Shown: in pieces, positions 1 through 8,484 of the stretch
How the letters are laid out: every line of letters starts with the position of its first letter
Position numbering within the stretch: the first letter of the stretch is position 1
Origin: Rhizobium sp. SG_E_25_P2
Lineage (GTDB): Bacteria; Pseudomonadota; Alphaproteobacteria; Rhizobiales; Rhizobiaceae
DNA length: 64,000 nt
Assembly (NCBI RefSeq): GCF_029892285.1
Contig: NZ_JARXVM010000003.1
Span: 1 to 64,000 of the forward strand
Direction: 5' to 3'
The notes under the pieces: generated by a model
What the model was told of the DNA's origin: nothing
Databases searched by the model: none
The model's input: the letters and a program-made list of their open reading frames with translations, nothing else
Made by a program: the position numbers and the translations under genes

Positions 1-1449
1 TTTCCAGGCGTTCTGGCCGTTTTCCAGGGCTTCCTTCGCGGAAATCTGACCGGTGACAGCGCGGTTGATCTCGTTGCCGAGCGCCTGCTCCATTTCGAAC
101 ATGCCGGGAAGGCGCGGTGCGCACCAGGCGTGTTCGAGGCTGTTGGCCCAGACTTCCATCGGCTGCGAGATGGCGCGCAGCCTTTCATTGCCAAGCACCG
201 AACGATAGCCGGGGGCGACGCCGTTGGCGTTGGCTTCGTTCATGGCCATGATCGAGGAGGTGGTGAGGAAGGCGAGCATCAGGAAAGCGCCTTCCGGATT
301 CTGCGAGGTGGCAGCGACGCAGGAGGTCGAGCCCGCGATGTTCGGCGGGGCGAAGACGCCGCCGGCGATGCGCGGCTCATAGATGGTGACGAAATCGTCG
401 ACGATTTTCGATTGATCGGGCCGCATCGCCTGCGTTCCCGAATCCTGCCAGCTGATATTGGTCGCAACCTGGCCTCCCAACCATGCAGCGCGGTTTTCGC
501 CCCAGCCTGCGCCGGAGGTGCCCTCGATGGCATTCTTCTGCAACGCCATGATAATGTCCATGGCCTTCATGCCGGCGTCGGAAGCGAGCTGTGGATTCCA
601 CTGTTCGTCGAACAGCTTCAGCCCGGCCTGAGCGCCAATATGCTCCCAGGTGTAGGTCGACCAGAAGCCGCGGGCGAGCATCATGCCGAGGCCAGCCACG
701 CCGCCGCCGAGTTTGTTGGCCTCGCCGCTGATGCGGATGAGTTCGTCATAGGAAGGAACGGACTTGGATTTGTCGATCGGCCCGCCGAGGATCTTTTCGA
801 CGATCGACTTGCGCAGATGCACCATCTGGATATCGCAGTCGAAGGGAATGCCGACGAGTTTGCCGCCGAAATAGCCGTAGTTCAGGCGATAGGTGTCGTA
901 GAAATCGTCAAGCGGCAGCTTCCACTTGGCGGCGTAGTCGTCGAGTTCGGCAAGGAAGCCGGGAGCGGCGAAGTCGCCGAGCCAGGGCGAGAAGAACTGC
1001 AGCGCGTCGAAGGAGGCGTTGCCGGACACGAATTCGGCGACGGCCTTGTCATAGAAGCTGTCGTCCGGGATCGGCACGAGTTCGACCTTGATGCCCGACA
1101 GCGCTTCGAACGGCTTCAGGCCTTCTGCGGCGGAATCCTGGTCGGCGGCGCCGATGGCGAAGCGAACCGTTTTGCCGGATTGCTCCGACCGGACCTTTTC
1201 CCAGTCGACGGTGCGGATCCAGTCCTTGGCCGGATCCCACAGCGGATCGGAGCTCAGCTTGTAGAGTTTGCGGTAATCCTCGCGCACATAACCGTCGACC
1301 GAGATCTTGTCGAGCGTCGCCTGGATGTCAGGCAGATTGGACTGCGCATAGGCGGGCAGCTTCAGCCCTGCGGCGCCCGCTGCGAGACCCACCGTGGCGG
1401 TGGTGCGCAAAAACGAGCGACGCGATAGGTTTTGGTTGAATAACGTCAT
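1..1449 (-). CDS. Sugar-type ABC transporter solute-binding protein (C-terminus beyond window)
   Basis: This is an extracellular solute-binding protein of family 1 that would deliver a sugar or polyol to an ABC permease in the periplasm. The reverse strand reads 483 codons from an ATG at 1449 with no stop, so the C-terminus lies outside the window. The N-terminus has a twin-arginine-like signal (SRRSFLR followed by an Ala/Gly-rich hydrophobic run), which suggests Tat export. The mature part has the usual features of large sugar-binding proteins, including a DALQFFSPWLGD segment and an aromatic-rich middle. A GGGAGG ribosome site lies just upstream of the ATG. It diverges from the DRL/dehydrogenase operon at 1698, so the transported compound may be what that operon degrades. 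The family is clear; the substrate is unknown. Confidence 0.85.
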   Translation of the reverse strand, partial: MTLFNQNLSRRSFLRTTATVGLAAGAAGLKLPAYAQSNLPDIQATLDKISVDGYVREDYRKLYKLSSDPLWDPAKDWIRTVDWEKVRSEQSGKTVRFAIGAADQDSAAEGLKPFEALSGIKVELVPIPDDSFYDKAVAEFVSGNASFDALQFFSPWLGDFAAPGFLAELDDYAAKWKLPLDDFYDTYRLNYGYFGGKLVGIPFDCDIQMVHLRKSIVEKILGGPIDKSKSVPSYDELIRISGEANKLGGGVAGLGMMLARGFWSTYTWEHIGAQAGLKLFDEQWNPQLASDAGMKAMDIIMALQKNAIEGTSGAGWGENRAAWLGGQVATNISWQDSGTQAMRPDQSKIVDDFVTIYEPRIAGGVFAPPNIAGSTSCVAATSQNPEGAFLMLAFLTTSSIMAMNEANANGVAPGYRSVLGNERLRAISQPMEVWANSLEHAWCAPRLPGMFEMEQALGNEINRAVTGQISAKEALENGQNAWK

Positions 1450-1468
1450 CGTCAGAATCCTCCCAGAC

Positions 1469-1486
1469 GTCACTCACTGGAGTGAC
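1469..1486. promoter_or_regulatory. 18-bp palindrome in the divergent promoter region
   Basis: Perfect inverted repeat GTCACTC-N4-GAGTGAC, about 20 bp upstream of the start codon of the leftward solute-binding protein gene. A weaker repeat (GTGAA-N7-TTCAC, 1546-1562) lies closer to the middle of the intergenic region. These are candidate operators for the SorC regulator at 6694, or a hairpin in the 5' untranslated leader. No binding data are available. Confidence 0.4.
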
Positions 1487-1644
1487 TGGATTTTCAGGCG
1501 GAACATCAAGACGCGACTCCGTTTCCCCCGCGCTTGCTGCCTGAAGTGAACTTTCGTTTCACAGATGCTCACTATGTACGGAATATTTTACCTGTCAATC
1601 CCCGGTGTTCAGCATTCATCGCGGCACCGCAGCATAAACTAATG

Positions 1645-1672
1645 TTGACAGAAAAAACAAATGTGCAATAAC
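1645..1672 (+). promoter_or_regulatory. Probable sigma-70-type promoter of the DRL/dehydrogenase operon
   Basis: A consensus -35 box TTGACA (1645-1650) is followed after 16 bp by an AATAAC -10-like hexamer (1667-1672). An AGGAGG ribosome site (1687-1692) sits 5 bases before the ATG at 1698. The -35 match is perfect and the -10 match is moderate (4 of 6). Confidence 0.45.
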
Positions 1673-1697
1673 CGAGGCAAGAACCTAGGAGGAAATC

Positions 1698-3017
1698 ATG
1701 CCCACGAATGTCGCCCTCACGGGCCTTGCCCGCGATCTTGCCGCCAGAGCGGAGTCCGGAAAACCCATACGCATCGGATTGGTCGGGGCTGGCGAAATGG
1801 GCACCGACATTGTCAGCCGGGTCGCCCATATGAATGGCGTCCAGATCGGCGCCATCAGCGAATTGAAGCCCGGCGCCGCCCAGAGATCGGTCGAAATCGC
1901 CTATGGCGATAAGGACCGGGTCGTCGAGGTCAGCAATGGCGATCAGGCCAACGCGGCGATGGAGCAGGGCAAGGTCGCCATCACCGACAATGTGAACGCC
2001 CTTCTTGATGCAGGTCTTGTCGATGTCGTGGTTGACGCTACCGGCATTCCCGCCGTCGGCGCAGAGATCGGCCTGACCGCAATGGAGCGCGGCAAGCATC
2101 TCGTGATGATGAATGTCGAGGCCGACATCACCATCGGCGCCTATCTTCGCGCCGAGGCGGAGCGGTTGGGCGTGGTCTATTCGCTCGGCGCCGGTGACGA
2201 GCCGTCGAGCTGCATGGAGCTCATCGAATTCGTCAGCGCCATGGGCCACCGGATCATCAGCGCCGGCAAGGGCAAGAACAATCCGCTCAACATCGACGCG
2301 ACGCCTGACGCCTATGCGAAGGAAGCGTCTGACCGTCATATGAACCCGCGCATGCTGGTGGAATTCGTCGACGGCTCCAAGACTATGGTGGAAATGGCGG
2401 CCATCGCCAACGCCACAGGTCTTACCCCTGACAAGCCCGGCATGCACGGCCCCGCCTGCAGCCGGGAAGAGCTCAACAAGGTGTTGATTCCCGAAAGCGC
2501 CGGCGGCGTGCTGTCTTCCTCGGAGGGACGCGTCGACTTCACCATCGGCAAGGGCGTCGCGCCCGGTGTGTTCGTCGTCGCCGAGATGGATCATCCGCGG
2601 ATCTGGGAGCGGATGGAGGATCTGAAGATGGGCAAGGGGCCTTACTTCACCTTCTTCCGCCCCTATCATCTGACGTCGCTCGAAGTGCCGCTGACCTGCG
2701 CCCGCGTCGTGCTTTACGGCAAGGCCGACATGCAGCCTTTGGCCCGCCCGGTCGCCGAAGTCGGCGCGCTCGCCAAGAAGGATCTGCAGCCCGGCGATCG
2801 TCTCGATCAGATCGGCGAATATTGCTATCGCGCCTGGATCATGACGGTGGAGGACGCCAAATCGGCAGGCGCCATTCCCTGCGGCCTTCTGGCCGGCGCG
2901 ACCGTTACCCGTCCGATCAAGAAGGGCGAGTTGATTACCACCGCCAATGCCTCGGTTCCCGCCGACAGCAAGATTGCCGCGCTGCGCGCTCGCCAAGACG
3001 TCATGCTGGGGCTCTGA
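1698..3017 (+). CDS. DXR-II/DRL-like NAD(P)-dependent oxidoreductase with C-terminal SAF domain
   Basis: A 439-residue protein. A Rossmann fold near the N-terminus carries IGLVGAGEMG (about residues 27-36), and the C-terminus is SAF-like (GLLAGATVTRPIKKGEL). This architecture was long annotated as predicted homoserine dehydrogenase (COG4091). From memory, the N-terminus (TNVALxGLARDLAARAE) and the GKGKNNPLN and AGDEPSSCMELIEFVSA segments closely match the Brucella abortus DRL enzyme, which reduces and isomerises 1-deoxy-D-xylulose 5-phosphate to methylerythritol phosphate in place of DXR. It is the first gene of a tight operon; the E1 alpha gene starts two bases after its stop. That context suggests a catabolic role, perhaps the reverse reaction, rather than isoprenoid synthesis. 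The family call is strong; the reaction here is inferred. Confidence 0.82.
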   Translation: MPTNVALTGLARDLAARAESGKPIRIGLVGAGEMGTDIVSRVAHMNGVQIGAISELKPGAAQRSVEIAYGDKDRVVEVSNGDQANAAMEQGKVAITDNVNALLDAGLVDVVVDATGIPAVGAEIGLTAMERGKHLVMMNVEADITIGAYLRAEAERLGVVYSLGAGDEPSSCMELIEFVSAMGHRIISAGKGKNNPLNIDATPDAYAKEASDRHMNPRMLVEFVDGSKTMVEMAAIANATGLTPDKPGMHGPACSREELNKVLIPESAGGVLSSSEGRVDFTIGKGVAPGVFVVAEMDHPRIWERMEDLKMGKGPYFTFFRPYHLTSLEVPLTCARVVLYGKADMQPLARPVAEVGALAKKDLQPGDRLDQIGEYCYRAWIMTVEDAKSAGAIPCGLLAGATVTRPIKKGELITTANASVPADSKIAALRARQDVMLGL

Positions 3018-3019
3018 TC

Positions 3020-4018
3020 ATGACGGCGCCGGACAACAGACCCTTCGCCATCCGTACATATTCTCCCGATCAGTTGCGGGAAGCGCTCAAGCGCATGTTT
3101 CTGATCCGGCGTTTCGAAGAGGGCGCCGAAGAGAGCTATATGCGCGGCCTCATTCACGGCACGATGCATCTGTCGATCGGGCAGGAAGCCAGCGCCATGG
3201 CGACCTGCATCGAGCTTTCGGACCAGGACAAGATCACCTCCACCCATCGCGGCCACGGCCATTGCATCGCCAAAGGCGCCGATGTCGGCCGGATGTTTGC
3301 CGAATTCTTCGGCAAGGAGACCGGTTATTGCCACGGTCGCGGCGGTTCGATGCATATCGCCGATGTGAAAACCGGCAATCTCGGCGCCAATGGCATTGTC
3401 GGCGGCGGCCTGCCGATCGCGGTCGGCGCGGCGCTCTCGGCCAAGCGCCTGGGCAAGACCGACGTGACGATCTGCTTTTTCGGCGACGGCGCTAACAATG
3501 AAGGGGCCTTCCACGAAGCGCTCAACATGGCGGCCATTTGGAAACTGCCGGTGATCTTCGTCTGCGAAAACAATCGCTACGGCATGTCCACCGCCGTATC
3601 CCGCTCAACCGCCGTGAAGAATATCGCCGAGCGCGCGGCTGCCTATTCCATGCCGGGCGTCACTGTCGACGGCAATGATTTTTCCGCCGTCGCCGAGGCC
3701 GTGCATAACGCGATCGCCCGCGCCCGCGCCGGCGAAGGCCCGAGTCTCGTTGAGAACCTCACCTATCGCTGGCGCGGCCATTCCAAATCCGACCGCAACC
3801 GCTACCGGACCAAGGAGGAGATCGAGGAATGGATGACGCGCGACCCCATCGCCCGTTTCCGCGCGGACCTGATCGGCCATGGAATTCTGGATGAAGCAGG
3901 GGCCAAGTCCATCGAAGAAGCAGCTGTCGCCGATGTGGCGGCCGGAATCGAATTCGCCAAAGCGAGCCTCGCCCCGTCGATCGACGAGGTGACCCGCTAT
4001 GTTTATGCAGAGGCCTGA
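3020..4018 (+). CDS. Thiamine-diphosphate-dependent dehydrogenase E1, alpha subunit (AcoA/PdhA-like)
   Basis: A 332-residue E1 alpha subunit of a 2-oxoacid or acetoin dehydrogenase complex, of the heterotetrameric type. The thiamine diphosphate/Mg motif runs from [13 protein letters not shown] (near residue 155) to CENNRYG, and the upstream SIGQEA and GRGGSMHI segments are typical of the family. The ATG at 3020 is chosen because a longer open frame overlaps the DRL coding region and lacks family homology, whereas 3020 starts two bases after the DRL stop. The partner beta subunit follows with one base between the genes. Pairing with an alpha/beta-hydrolase-type E2 favours an acetoin-type (acyloin-cleaving) complex over pyruvate dehydrogenase. 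The exact substrate is not shown by the sequence. Confidence 0.9.
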   Translation: MTAPDNRPFAIRTYSPDQLREALKRMFLIRRFEEGAEESYMRGLIHGTMHLSIGQEASAMATCIELSDQDKITSTHRGHGHCIAKGADVGRMFAEFFGKETGYCHGRGGSMHIADVKTGNLGANGIVGGGLPIAVGAALSAKRLGKTDVTICFFGDGANNEGAFHEALNMAAIWKLPVIFVCENNRYGMSTAVSRSTAVKNIAERAAAYSMPGVTVDGNDFSAVAEAVHNAIARARAGEGPSLVENLTYRWRGHSKSDRNRYRTKEEIEEWMTRDPIARFRADLIGHGILDEAGAKSIEEAAVADVAAGIEFAKASLAPSIDEVTRYVYAEA

Positions 4019-4019
4019 G

Positions 4020-5033
4020 ATGAACGCTGTGGCGCGAAACCTCGAAGAACGCACGCTGTCTTACTCGGAAGCCATCCGCGAAGCGATGTCGCTCGCCATG
4101 GACGCCGATCCCACCGTGATCCTGATGGGCGAGGACATCGGCGTCTATGGCGGCGCCTTCCAGGTGACGCTCGATCTGGTCGACAAATACGGAACCGATC
4201 GGGTGATGGACACGCCGATTTCCGAACTAGGCGGCGCGGGCGTGGCCGTCGGCGCGGCGCTGACCGGGTTGAAGCCGATCTTCGAGTTTCAGTTTTCCGA
4301 TTTCGCGGCGCTCGCCATGGAGCAGATCGTCAATCAGGCCGCCAAGCTACGTTACATGCTGGGCGGCGAGGCGTCGGTGCCGGTCGTCTTCCGCATGCCC
4401 GCGGGATCCGGCACGGGCGCCGCGGCGCAGCACAGCCAGAGCCTGGAGGCCTGGTTCGGCCATGTTCCCGGTCTCAAGGTCGTCCAGCCCTCTACGCCGG
4501 AAGACGCCAAGGGCCTTCTGCTGGCGGCGCTCGCCGATCCCGATCCGGTGCTGATTTTCGAGCATAAGCTCCTCTACAAGATGAAGGGCCATGTGCCGGA
4601 GGGCCATTACACCGTGCCGATCGGCAAGGCGGCGGTGCGGAGGCAGGGCAAAGATCTCACCATTGTCGCCAGTTCGATCATGGTGCATCGCGCGCTCGAG
4701 GCGGCCGAGCGGCTTGCGGCTGACGGCATGGATATCGAAGTCATTGATCTCAGATCGGTTCGCCCGATTGATCGCGACACAATCCTGGCTTCGGTACGCA
4801 AGACCGGCAAACTGATGGTCGTCTATGAGGGTGTCAAAAGCTACGGCGTCGGCGCCGAGATCAGCGCCATGGTGGCCGAGAGCGACGCCTTCGACTTTCT
4901 CGATGCGCCGATCCTGAGGCTTGGCGGCGCGGAAGCGCCTGTGCCCTATAATCCCGACCTCGAGCGCGCTTCGGTGCCGCAGGTCGACACGATCGAGGCG
5001 GCGGCCCGCCGTCTGCTCGGCGGCGAGGTCTGA
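4020..5033 (+). CDS. Thiamine-diphosphate-dependent dehydrogenase E1, beta subunit (AcoB/PdhB-like)
   Basis: A 337-residue E1 beta subunit, the transketolase pyrimidine-binding and C-terminal half of the E1 heterotetramer. Diagnostic segments are [34 protein letters not shown] and the C-terminal [13 protein letters not shown], all in the expected order and at normal family length. The ATG at 4020 starts just after the TGA of the alpha subunit, so the two are probably translationally coupled. It works with the alpha subunit to bind thiamine diphosphate, cleave the substrate and transfer an acyl (probably acetyl) group to a lipoyl arm of the E2 encoded next. No oddities were seen. Confidence 0.9.
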   Translation: MNAVARNLEERTLSYSEAIREAMSLAMDADPTVILMGEDIGVYGGAFQVTLDLVDKYGTDRVMDTPISELGGAGVAVGAALTGLKPIFEFQFSDFAALAMEQIVNQAAKLRYMLGGEASVPVVFRMPAGSGTGAAAQHSQSLEAWFGHVPGLKVVQPSTPEDAKGLLLAALADPDPVLIFEHKLLYKMKGHVPEGHYTVPIGKAAVRRQGKDLTIVASSIMVHRALEAAERLAADGMDIEVIDLRSVRPIDRDTILASVRKTGKLMVVYEGVKSYGVGAEISAMVAESDAFDFLDAPILRLGGAEAPVPYNPDLERASVPQVDTIEAAARRLLGGEV

Positions 5034-5034
5034 C

Positions 5035-6666
5035 ATGCCTGTCGAGGTGATCCTGCCGAAAGTGGACATGGACATGACCCATGGCACGCTCGCGACCTGG
5101 CATGTCGCGGAAGGCGACTATGTGGAAAAAGGCGCGCCTTTGTTCGACATCGAAACCGACAAGGCGGCGATGGAGGTGGAAGCCCCCGCCAGCGGACGAT
5201 TGAGCGCGGTAACGGCCCAGCCGGGTGATAGGATCCCCGTGGGTTCCGTGGTCGCCTTCCTTCTTGCCGAGGGCGAAAGCGCGCCGGTCGGGGAGGTCGT
5301 CGCCGCAACCACCGACCCGGCGACCGCAATCTCAAAAGCGGTGGAGGTTATTCTACCGAAGGTCGACATGGACATGACCGAGGGTCAGATCGCCGTCTGG
5401 CATGTCGCCGAAGGCGCTCATGTGGAAAAGGGCGCGCCGCTGTTCGATATCGAGACCGATAAGGCGGCGATGGAAGTGGACGCGCCCGCCAGCGGTGTGC
5501 TTCAACAGGTGACAGCCGCCCCAGGCGATCGCGTGCCGGTGGGGCAAGTCATCGCCTATATCTGCCCTCCCGGCGTTTTTCTGAGTCGTCCGCCCCAGGG
5601 CGCGTCGAAGCCCGCTGCATTCGCGGCTTCGCTCTCCAATAGTCCGACAAGCGGCGCGCGCAGTTCTGTTTCCCTCCCAGCATCGCCGCTGGCGCCGATC
5701 GTTGCAGATGCGACGATGGATGGTCTACGCGCCACGCCGGCGGCGCGGGCCGAGGCGCGCAGATCCGCGATTGCCCTTTCCGATGTCGCCGGCACAGGCC
5801 CGCTCGGCCGTATCCAGATCGCGGATGTGCGCCGCCATCGATCGGGCCGATCCGAGGCGGGCCCACTTTATACGCCTGGCTGGATCGCGGAGCGCGGCCC
5901 CTTGCATGTATCGCGGCGGAGCGGTGACGGTGCGCCTATTGTGCTGATTCATGGCTTTGCTGCCGATAGTCCGAGTTGGACGCCGTTTGAGCGGGAATTG
6001 CGGCTGCCAAACCCGTTGATCCGAATCGATCTCCCGGGACATGGGAGATCACCGAAGCTGAATATCGCAAGCTTCGCCGAGCTTGCCAAACTGGTCGGTA
6101 AAACGGTGGATTCACAGGCGGAAAGTAGCCCTGTTCATTTGATCGGCCATTCCCTTGGCGGAGCGATCGCCCTCGCCATCGCCGACATCAGGCCGAAGAT
6201 GGTATCCACCCTGTCTCTGCTTGCGCCGGGTGGTCTTGGTCCTGAAATCGACGCAGCCGCCTTGCGTGGAATAGCAAGGGCTTCGCGCGTTGAGAGCCTT
6301 GCGCCGTGGCTTCGGCGGCTCACAGCCTTCCCTGAAGGCGTCAGCGATGATTATGCGAGGGCCGCCATGAAGCAGCGGATGGATGCGCGGATGCGGCTCT
6401 ATCAGGCCGATCTATGCGACGTTCTGTTTCCCGATGGCGTCCAGTCATTCGATCTGCGCCCCGCCGTGGGCCGATTGACGACGCCGACGGTGATGGTGTG
6501 GGGCAAAAGAGATCATATTCTTCCCCTCAGGCAAGTGCTTGCGGTTGATGGAGATTTTGCTATTCATCTCCTCAACGATACGGGCCATGCGCCCCAGATC
6601 GAATGCCCCGAGCGGCTCGCTAGGATCGTCCGCCGACATATCGTTGCAGCGACGGTGTCTGTATGA
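5035..6666 (+). CDS. Acetoin-dehydrogenase-type E2: two lipoyl domains, E3-binding domain and alpha/beta-hydrolase domain
   Basis: A 543-residue E2-like subunit starting one base after the E1 beta stop. Two lipoyl domains lie at residues 1-80 and 101-180; their DIETDKAAMEV motifs put the lipoylated lysines at K43 and K143, exactly 100 residues apart. A peripheral subunit-binding domain follows (about 230-268, ATPAARAEAR to GPLGRIQIADV). Residues 285-543 form an alpha/beta-hydrolase fold with VLIHGFA, nucleophile S373 in GHSLGG, probable acid D493 and H518. The usual acyltransferase domain of pyruvate dehydrogenase E2 (HxxxDG) is absent. This is the arrangement of AcoC-type acetoin dehydrogenase subunits, here with a duplicated lipoyl domain. 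No E3 gene is nearby, so a dihydrolipoamide dehydrogenase must come from elsewhere. Confidence 0.88.
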   Translation: MPVEVILPKVDMDMTHGTLATWHVAEGDYVEKGAPLFDIETDKAAMEVEAPASGRLSAVTAQPGDRIPVGSVVAFLLAEGESAPVGEVVAATTDPATAISKAVEVILPKVDMDMTEGQIAVWHVAEGAHVEKGAPLFDIETDKAAMEVDAPASGVLQQVTAAPGDRVPVGQVIAYICPPGVFLSRPPQGASKPAAFAASLSNSPTSGARSSVSLPASPLAPIVADATMDGLRATPAARAEARRSAIALSDVAGTGPLGRIQIADVRRHRSGRSEAGPLYTPGWIAERGPLHVSRRSGDGAPIVLIHGFAADSPSWTPFERELRLPNPLIRIDLPGHGRSPKLNIASFAELAKLVGKTVDSQAESSPVHLIGHSLGGAIALAIADIRPKMVSTLSLLAPGGLGPEIDAAALRGIARASRVESLAPWLRRLTAFPEGVSDDYARAAMKQRMDARMRLYQADLCDVLFPDGVQSFDLRPAVGRLTTPTVMVWGKRDHILPLRQVLAVDGDFAIHLLNDTGHAPQIECPERLARIVRRHIVAATVSV

Positions 6667-6693
6667 TATTTCTACAGCGAGGATTCACTGAGG

Positions 6694-7659
6694 ATGCAAG
6701 TGGCGCAACCCTTGACTGGCGTGCAGAGCGATGCCGATCGAATTCGTGCTCGCGCCGTATGGCTCTATCACGTTGAGGGTCTGACGCAGAACGAGATCGC
6801 AAATCAGCTCGGTATCAACCGGGTTATGGTCGTGCGCGCACTTGCGGACGCCAGGCGGCGAAACGAGGTCCGTGTCACCGTATCCGCGCCATTGGCGGAA
6901 CTGGTGGAGCTCGAAAGAAATGTCGAGAAGAGCTTCGGCATCAACCGGGTGATTGTGGCTCCGTTTTCTGATCCGGACGGCGATCCGGTGCGGGTGATTG
7001 CCGCAGCCGCCGGCAATTTTATTTCCGGCATCATGAAACCAGGGCTCACAGTCGGCGTGGGCTGGGGGCGTACGCTCTACAATACGCTGCCTTTCATCAA
7101 TGGCGGCACGCTTGAGGATTTCCGGGTCGTCTCCCTTCTCGGCGGCATAGCGGCTGCTCGCCGTTTCAATCCCGCCGAATTCGCCTGGCAGTTTGCGGAA
7201 CTGTTCCAGGGGGATGGTTACTTGGTGCCTGCGCCAGCCGTCGTCGACAGTATCGAAACGAAACACGCCCTTCTCGAACGTTGCGGCCTGGCCGCCATCT
7301 TCGAAATGGCCGACAAACTGGATGTGGCGCTGCTCTCCGTCGGCGGCATTTCGACGCTCACGACCAGCTATCGCGCCGGTTATATCAGCGAAGCCGACCG
7401 CCGATCGCTGATCGAAGCAGGCGCTGTCGGCGACGTATTGTATAACTTCATTGGGAAAAACGGCGAAATCCTCGACCACGAGGTGAATTCCCGCGTCATA
7501 TCCGTCAATCCCACGCGCCTGGGCCGCACGCCGGAGCGCGTGCTGATTTCGGGCGGGAAAGATAAAATCGTCGCGCTCAAGGCGGCCATTCGCACAGTGT
7601 CGCCGACAACCTTCATCACGGATGAGCAGACGGCAACGAGTCTGGCACGCGGCGTTTGA
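6694..7659 (+). CDS. SorC-family sugar-responsive transcriptional regulator
   Basis: A 321-residue SorC/DeoR-type regulator. The helix-turn-helix is near residues 30-60 (VEGLTQNEIANQLGINRVMVVRAL). It is followed by the family's sugar-phosphate-binding effector domain with GLTVGVGWGRTLYN and the C-terminal GGKDKIVALKAAIR segment. Length is typical. It lies 27 bases after the E2 gene and is probably cotranscribed, so it is the likely local regulator of the operon and perhaps of the divergent solute-binding protein gene. SorC members usually sense phosphorylated sugars, which fits a sugar or polyol phosphate as the operon's substrate. The ATG at 6694 is preceded by a GAGGA element. The effector is unknown. 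Confidence 0.9.
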   Translation: MQVAQPLTGVQSDADRIRARAVWLYHVEGLTQNEIANQLGINRVMVVRALADARRRNEVRVTVSAPLAELVELERNVEKSFGINRVIVAPFSDPDGDPVRVIAAAAGNFISGIMKPGLTVGVGWGRTLYNTLPFINGGTLEDFRVVSLLGGIAAARRFNPAEFAWQFAELFQGDGYLVPAPAVVDSIETKHALLERCGLAAIFEMADKLDVALLSVGGISTLTTSYRAGYISEADRRSLIEAGAVGDVLYNFIGKNGEILDHEVNSRVISVNPTRLGRTPERVLISGGKDKIVALKAAIRTVSPTTFITDEQTATSLARGV

Positions 7660-7825
7660 GCTCGGGCGCCAATGCAATCGGGTTGTTTCGCATAAGTCGA
7701 CGGTGGAGAGGTCACATCTCGGTTCCCGCTCACGGTCGGCGCATTGCGAGCGATATCCAGAGACATGCGGACGGCTCGCGGCATCCTGCGGACGCGCGTT
7801 GCCAATGTTATGCTGCTCTTGTGAG

Positions 7826-8374
7826 CTAGCTGAGGTTAGCGTCGATCCAGGCGCGAGTCTCCTCCAGAATCTCATCCGATAGCGCCTGATCGTCGACCGA
7901 CCGTGCAAGGATGACGGCCCCTACCATGGCAGCCCAACTTCCTATCGCGGCGCGGCGTGCATCGGACGAGCCTTTGTTCGGGAGAGCCTTGTCGATACGA
8001 GCGATCTGCGCGCGAAGGCCATCTGCCATGGCGGTGTGAGCTGCCGGTGTTTGGTGGCGGATTGAAGCGGCAAGTCCTGCGGTGGGGCAACCGCCGGCGG
8101 CGTTGTCGCGATGGCGGCGTGACAGATAGGAACCGACGAAAGCGCGATAATCTCCTTCTCCAACGCTATCCGCAGCAAGCGCATGGGCGAGCGTCTGCGC
8201 CACCAGATCGTCCTTCGAACTAAAATGTCCATAAAAGCCACCGTGTGTGAGGCCTGCGGCCTTCATAACCTCCGCAACGCTGACGGCATCGAATCCCTTG
8301 TCGCGAAACAGCCGGCTTGCTGCATCCAGGATTCGGCGTCGGTTCTCAGCCATCTGTTCTCGACTGACCTTCAT
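7826..8374 (-). CDS. TetR-family transcriptional regulator
   Basis: A 182-residue TetR regulator. The N-terminal helix-turn-helix contains AASRLFRDKGFDAVSVAEVM and GLTHGGFYGHFSSKDDL, which is typical of the subgroup guarding short-chain dehydrogenase and reductase genes. Alternative in-frame ATGs lie at 8389 and 8404. The start at 8374 (MKVSREQM) is preferred because a GGAG lies nine bases upstream and because MKVSREQM is a common beginning in this subgroup. It is transcribed away from the SDR gene at 8485. A palindromic operator array at 8409-8450 lies between them and recurs before the operon at 10871, so this protein is the best candidate to repress both. The ligand is unknown. Confidence 0.88.
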   Translation of the reverse strand: MKVSREQMAENRRRILDAASRLFRDKGFDAVSVAEVMKAAGLTHGGFYGHFSSKDDLVAQTLAHALAADSVGEGDYRAFVGSYLSRRHRDNAAGGCPTAGLAASIRHQTPAAHTAMADGLRAQIARIDKALPNKGSSDARRAAIGSWAAMVGAVILARSVDDQALSDEILEETRAWIDANLS

Positions 8375-8397
8375 TTGAAAATTCTCCATGACGATCG

Positions 8398-8450
8398 TTG
8401 ACATTTACATGATGAGCATCATATTTAGCATCAATCATGATGATTGTCAT
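8398..8450 (+). promoter_or_regulatory. Promoter with paired palindromic operators (copy 1)
   Basis: A TTGACA -35 box (8398-8403) is followed by the perfect palindrome ATGATG-AG-CATCAT (8409-8422) and, 28 bp further on, an imperfect copy (8437-8450). A -10-like CATATT (8420-8425, 16-bp spacing) overlaps the first palindrome, so a bound repressor would block RNA polymerase. The 42-bp core matches the array at 10763-10804 without gaps at 33 positions by my count. An overlapping CAATCA-N3-TGATTG repeat lies at 8432-8446. Confidence 0.65.
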
Positions 8451-8484
8451 GAATATAAGTGCAGCTACAGAAAAGAGCAATCCA

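Noticed and set aside
130-1428. Long open frame on the plus strand (432 codons)
   Set aside because: It is antisense to the solute-binding protein, which has a signal peptide, ribosome site and family features. The plus frame has no family resemblance.
1572-2996. Long minus-strand open frame (474 codons)
   Set aside because: Antisense to the DRL-like gene; a consequence of G+C-rich codon use. The plus strand shows clear conserved motifs and AGGAGG.
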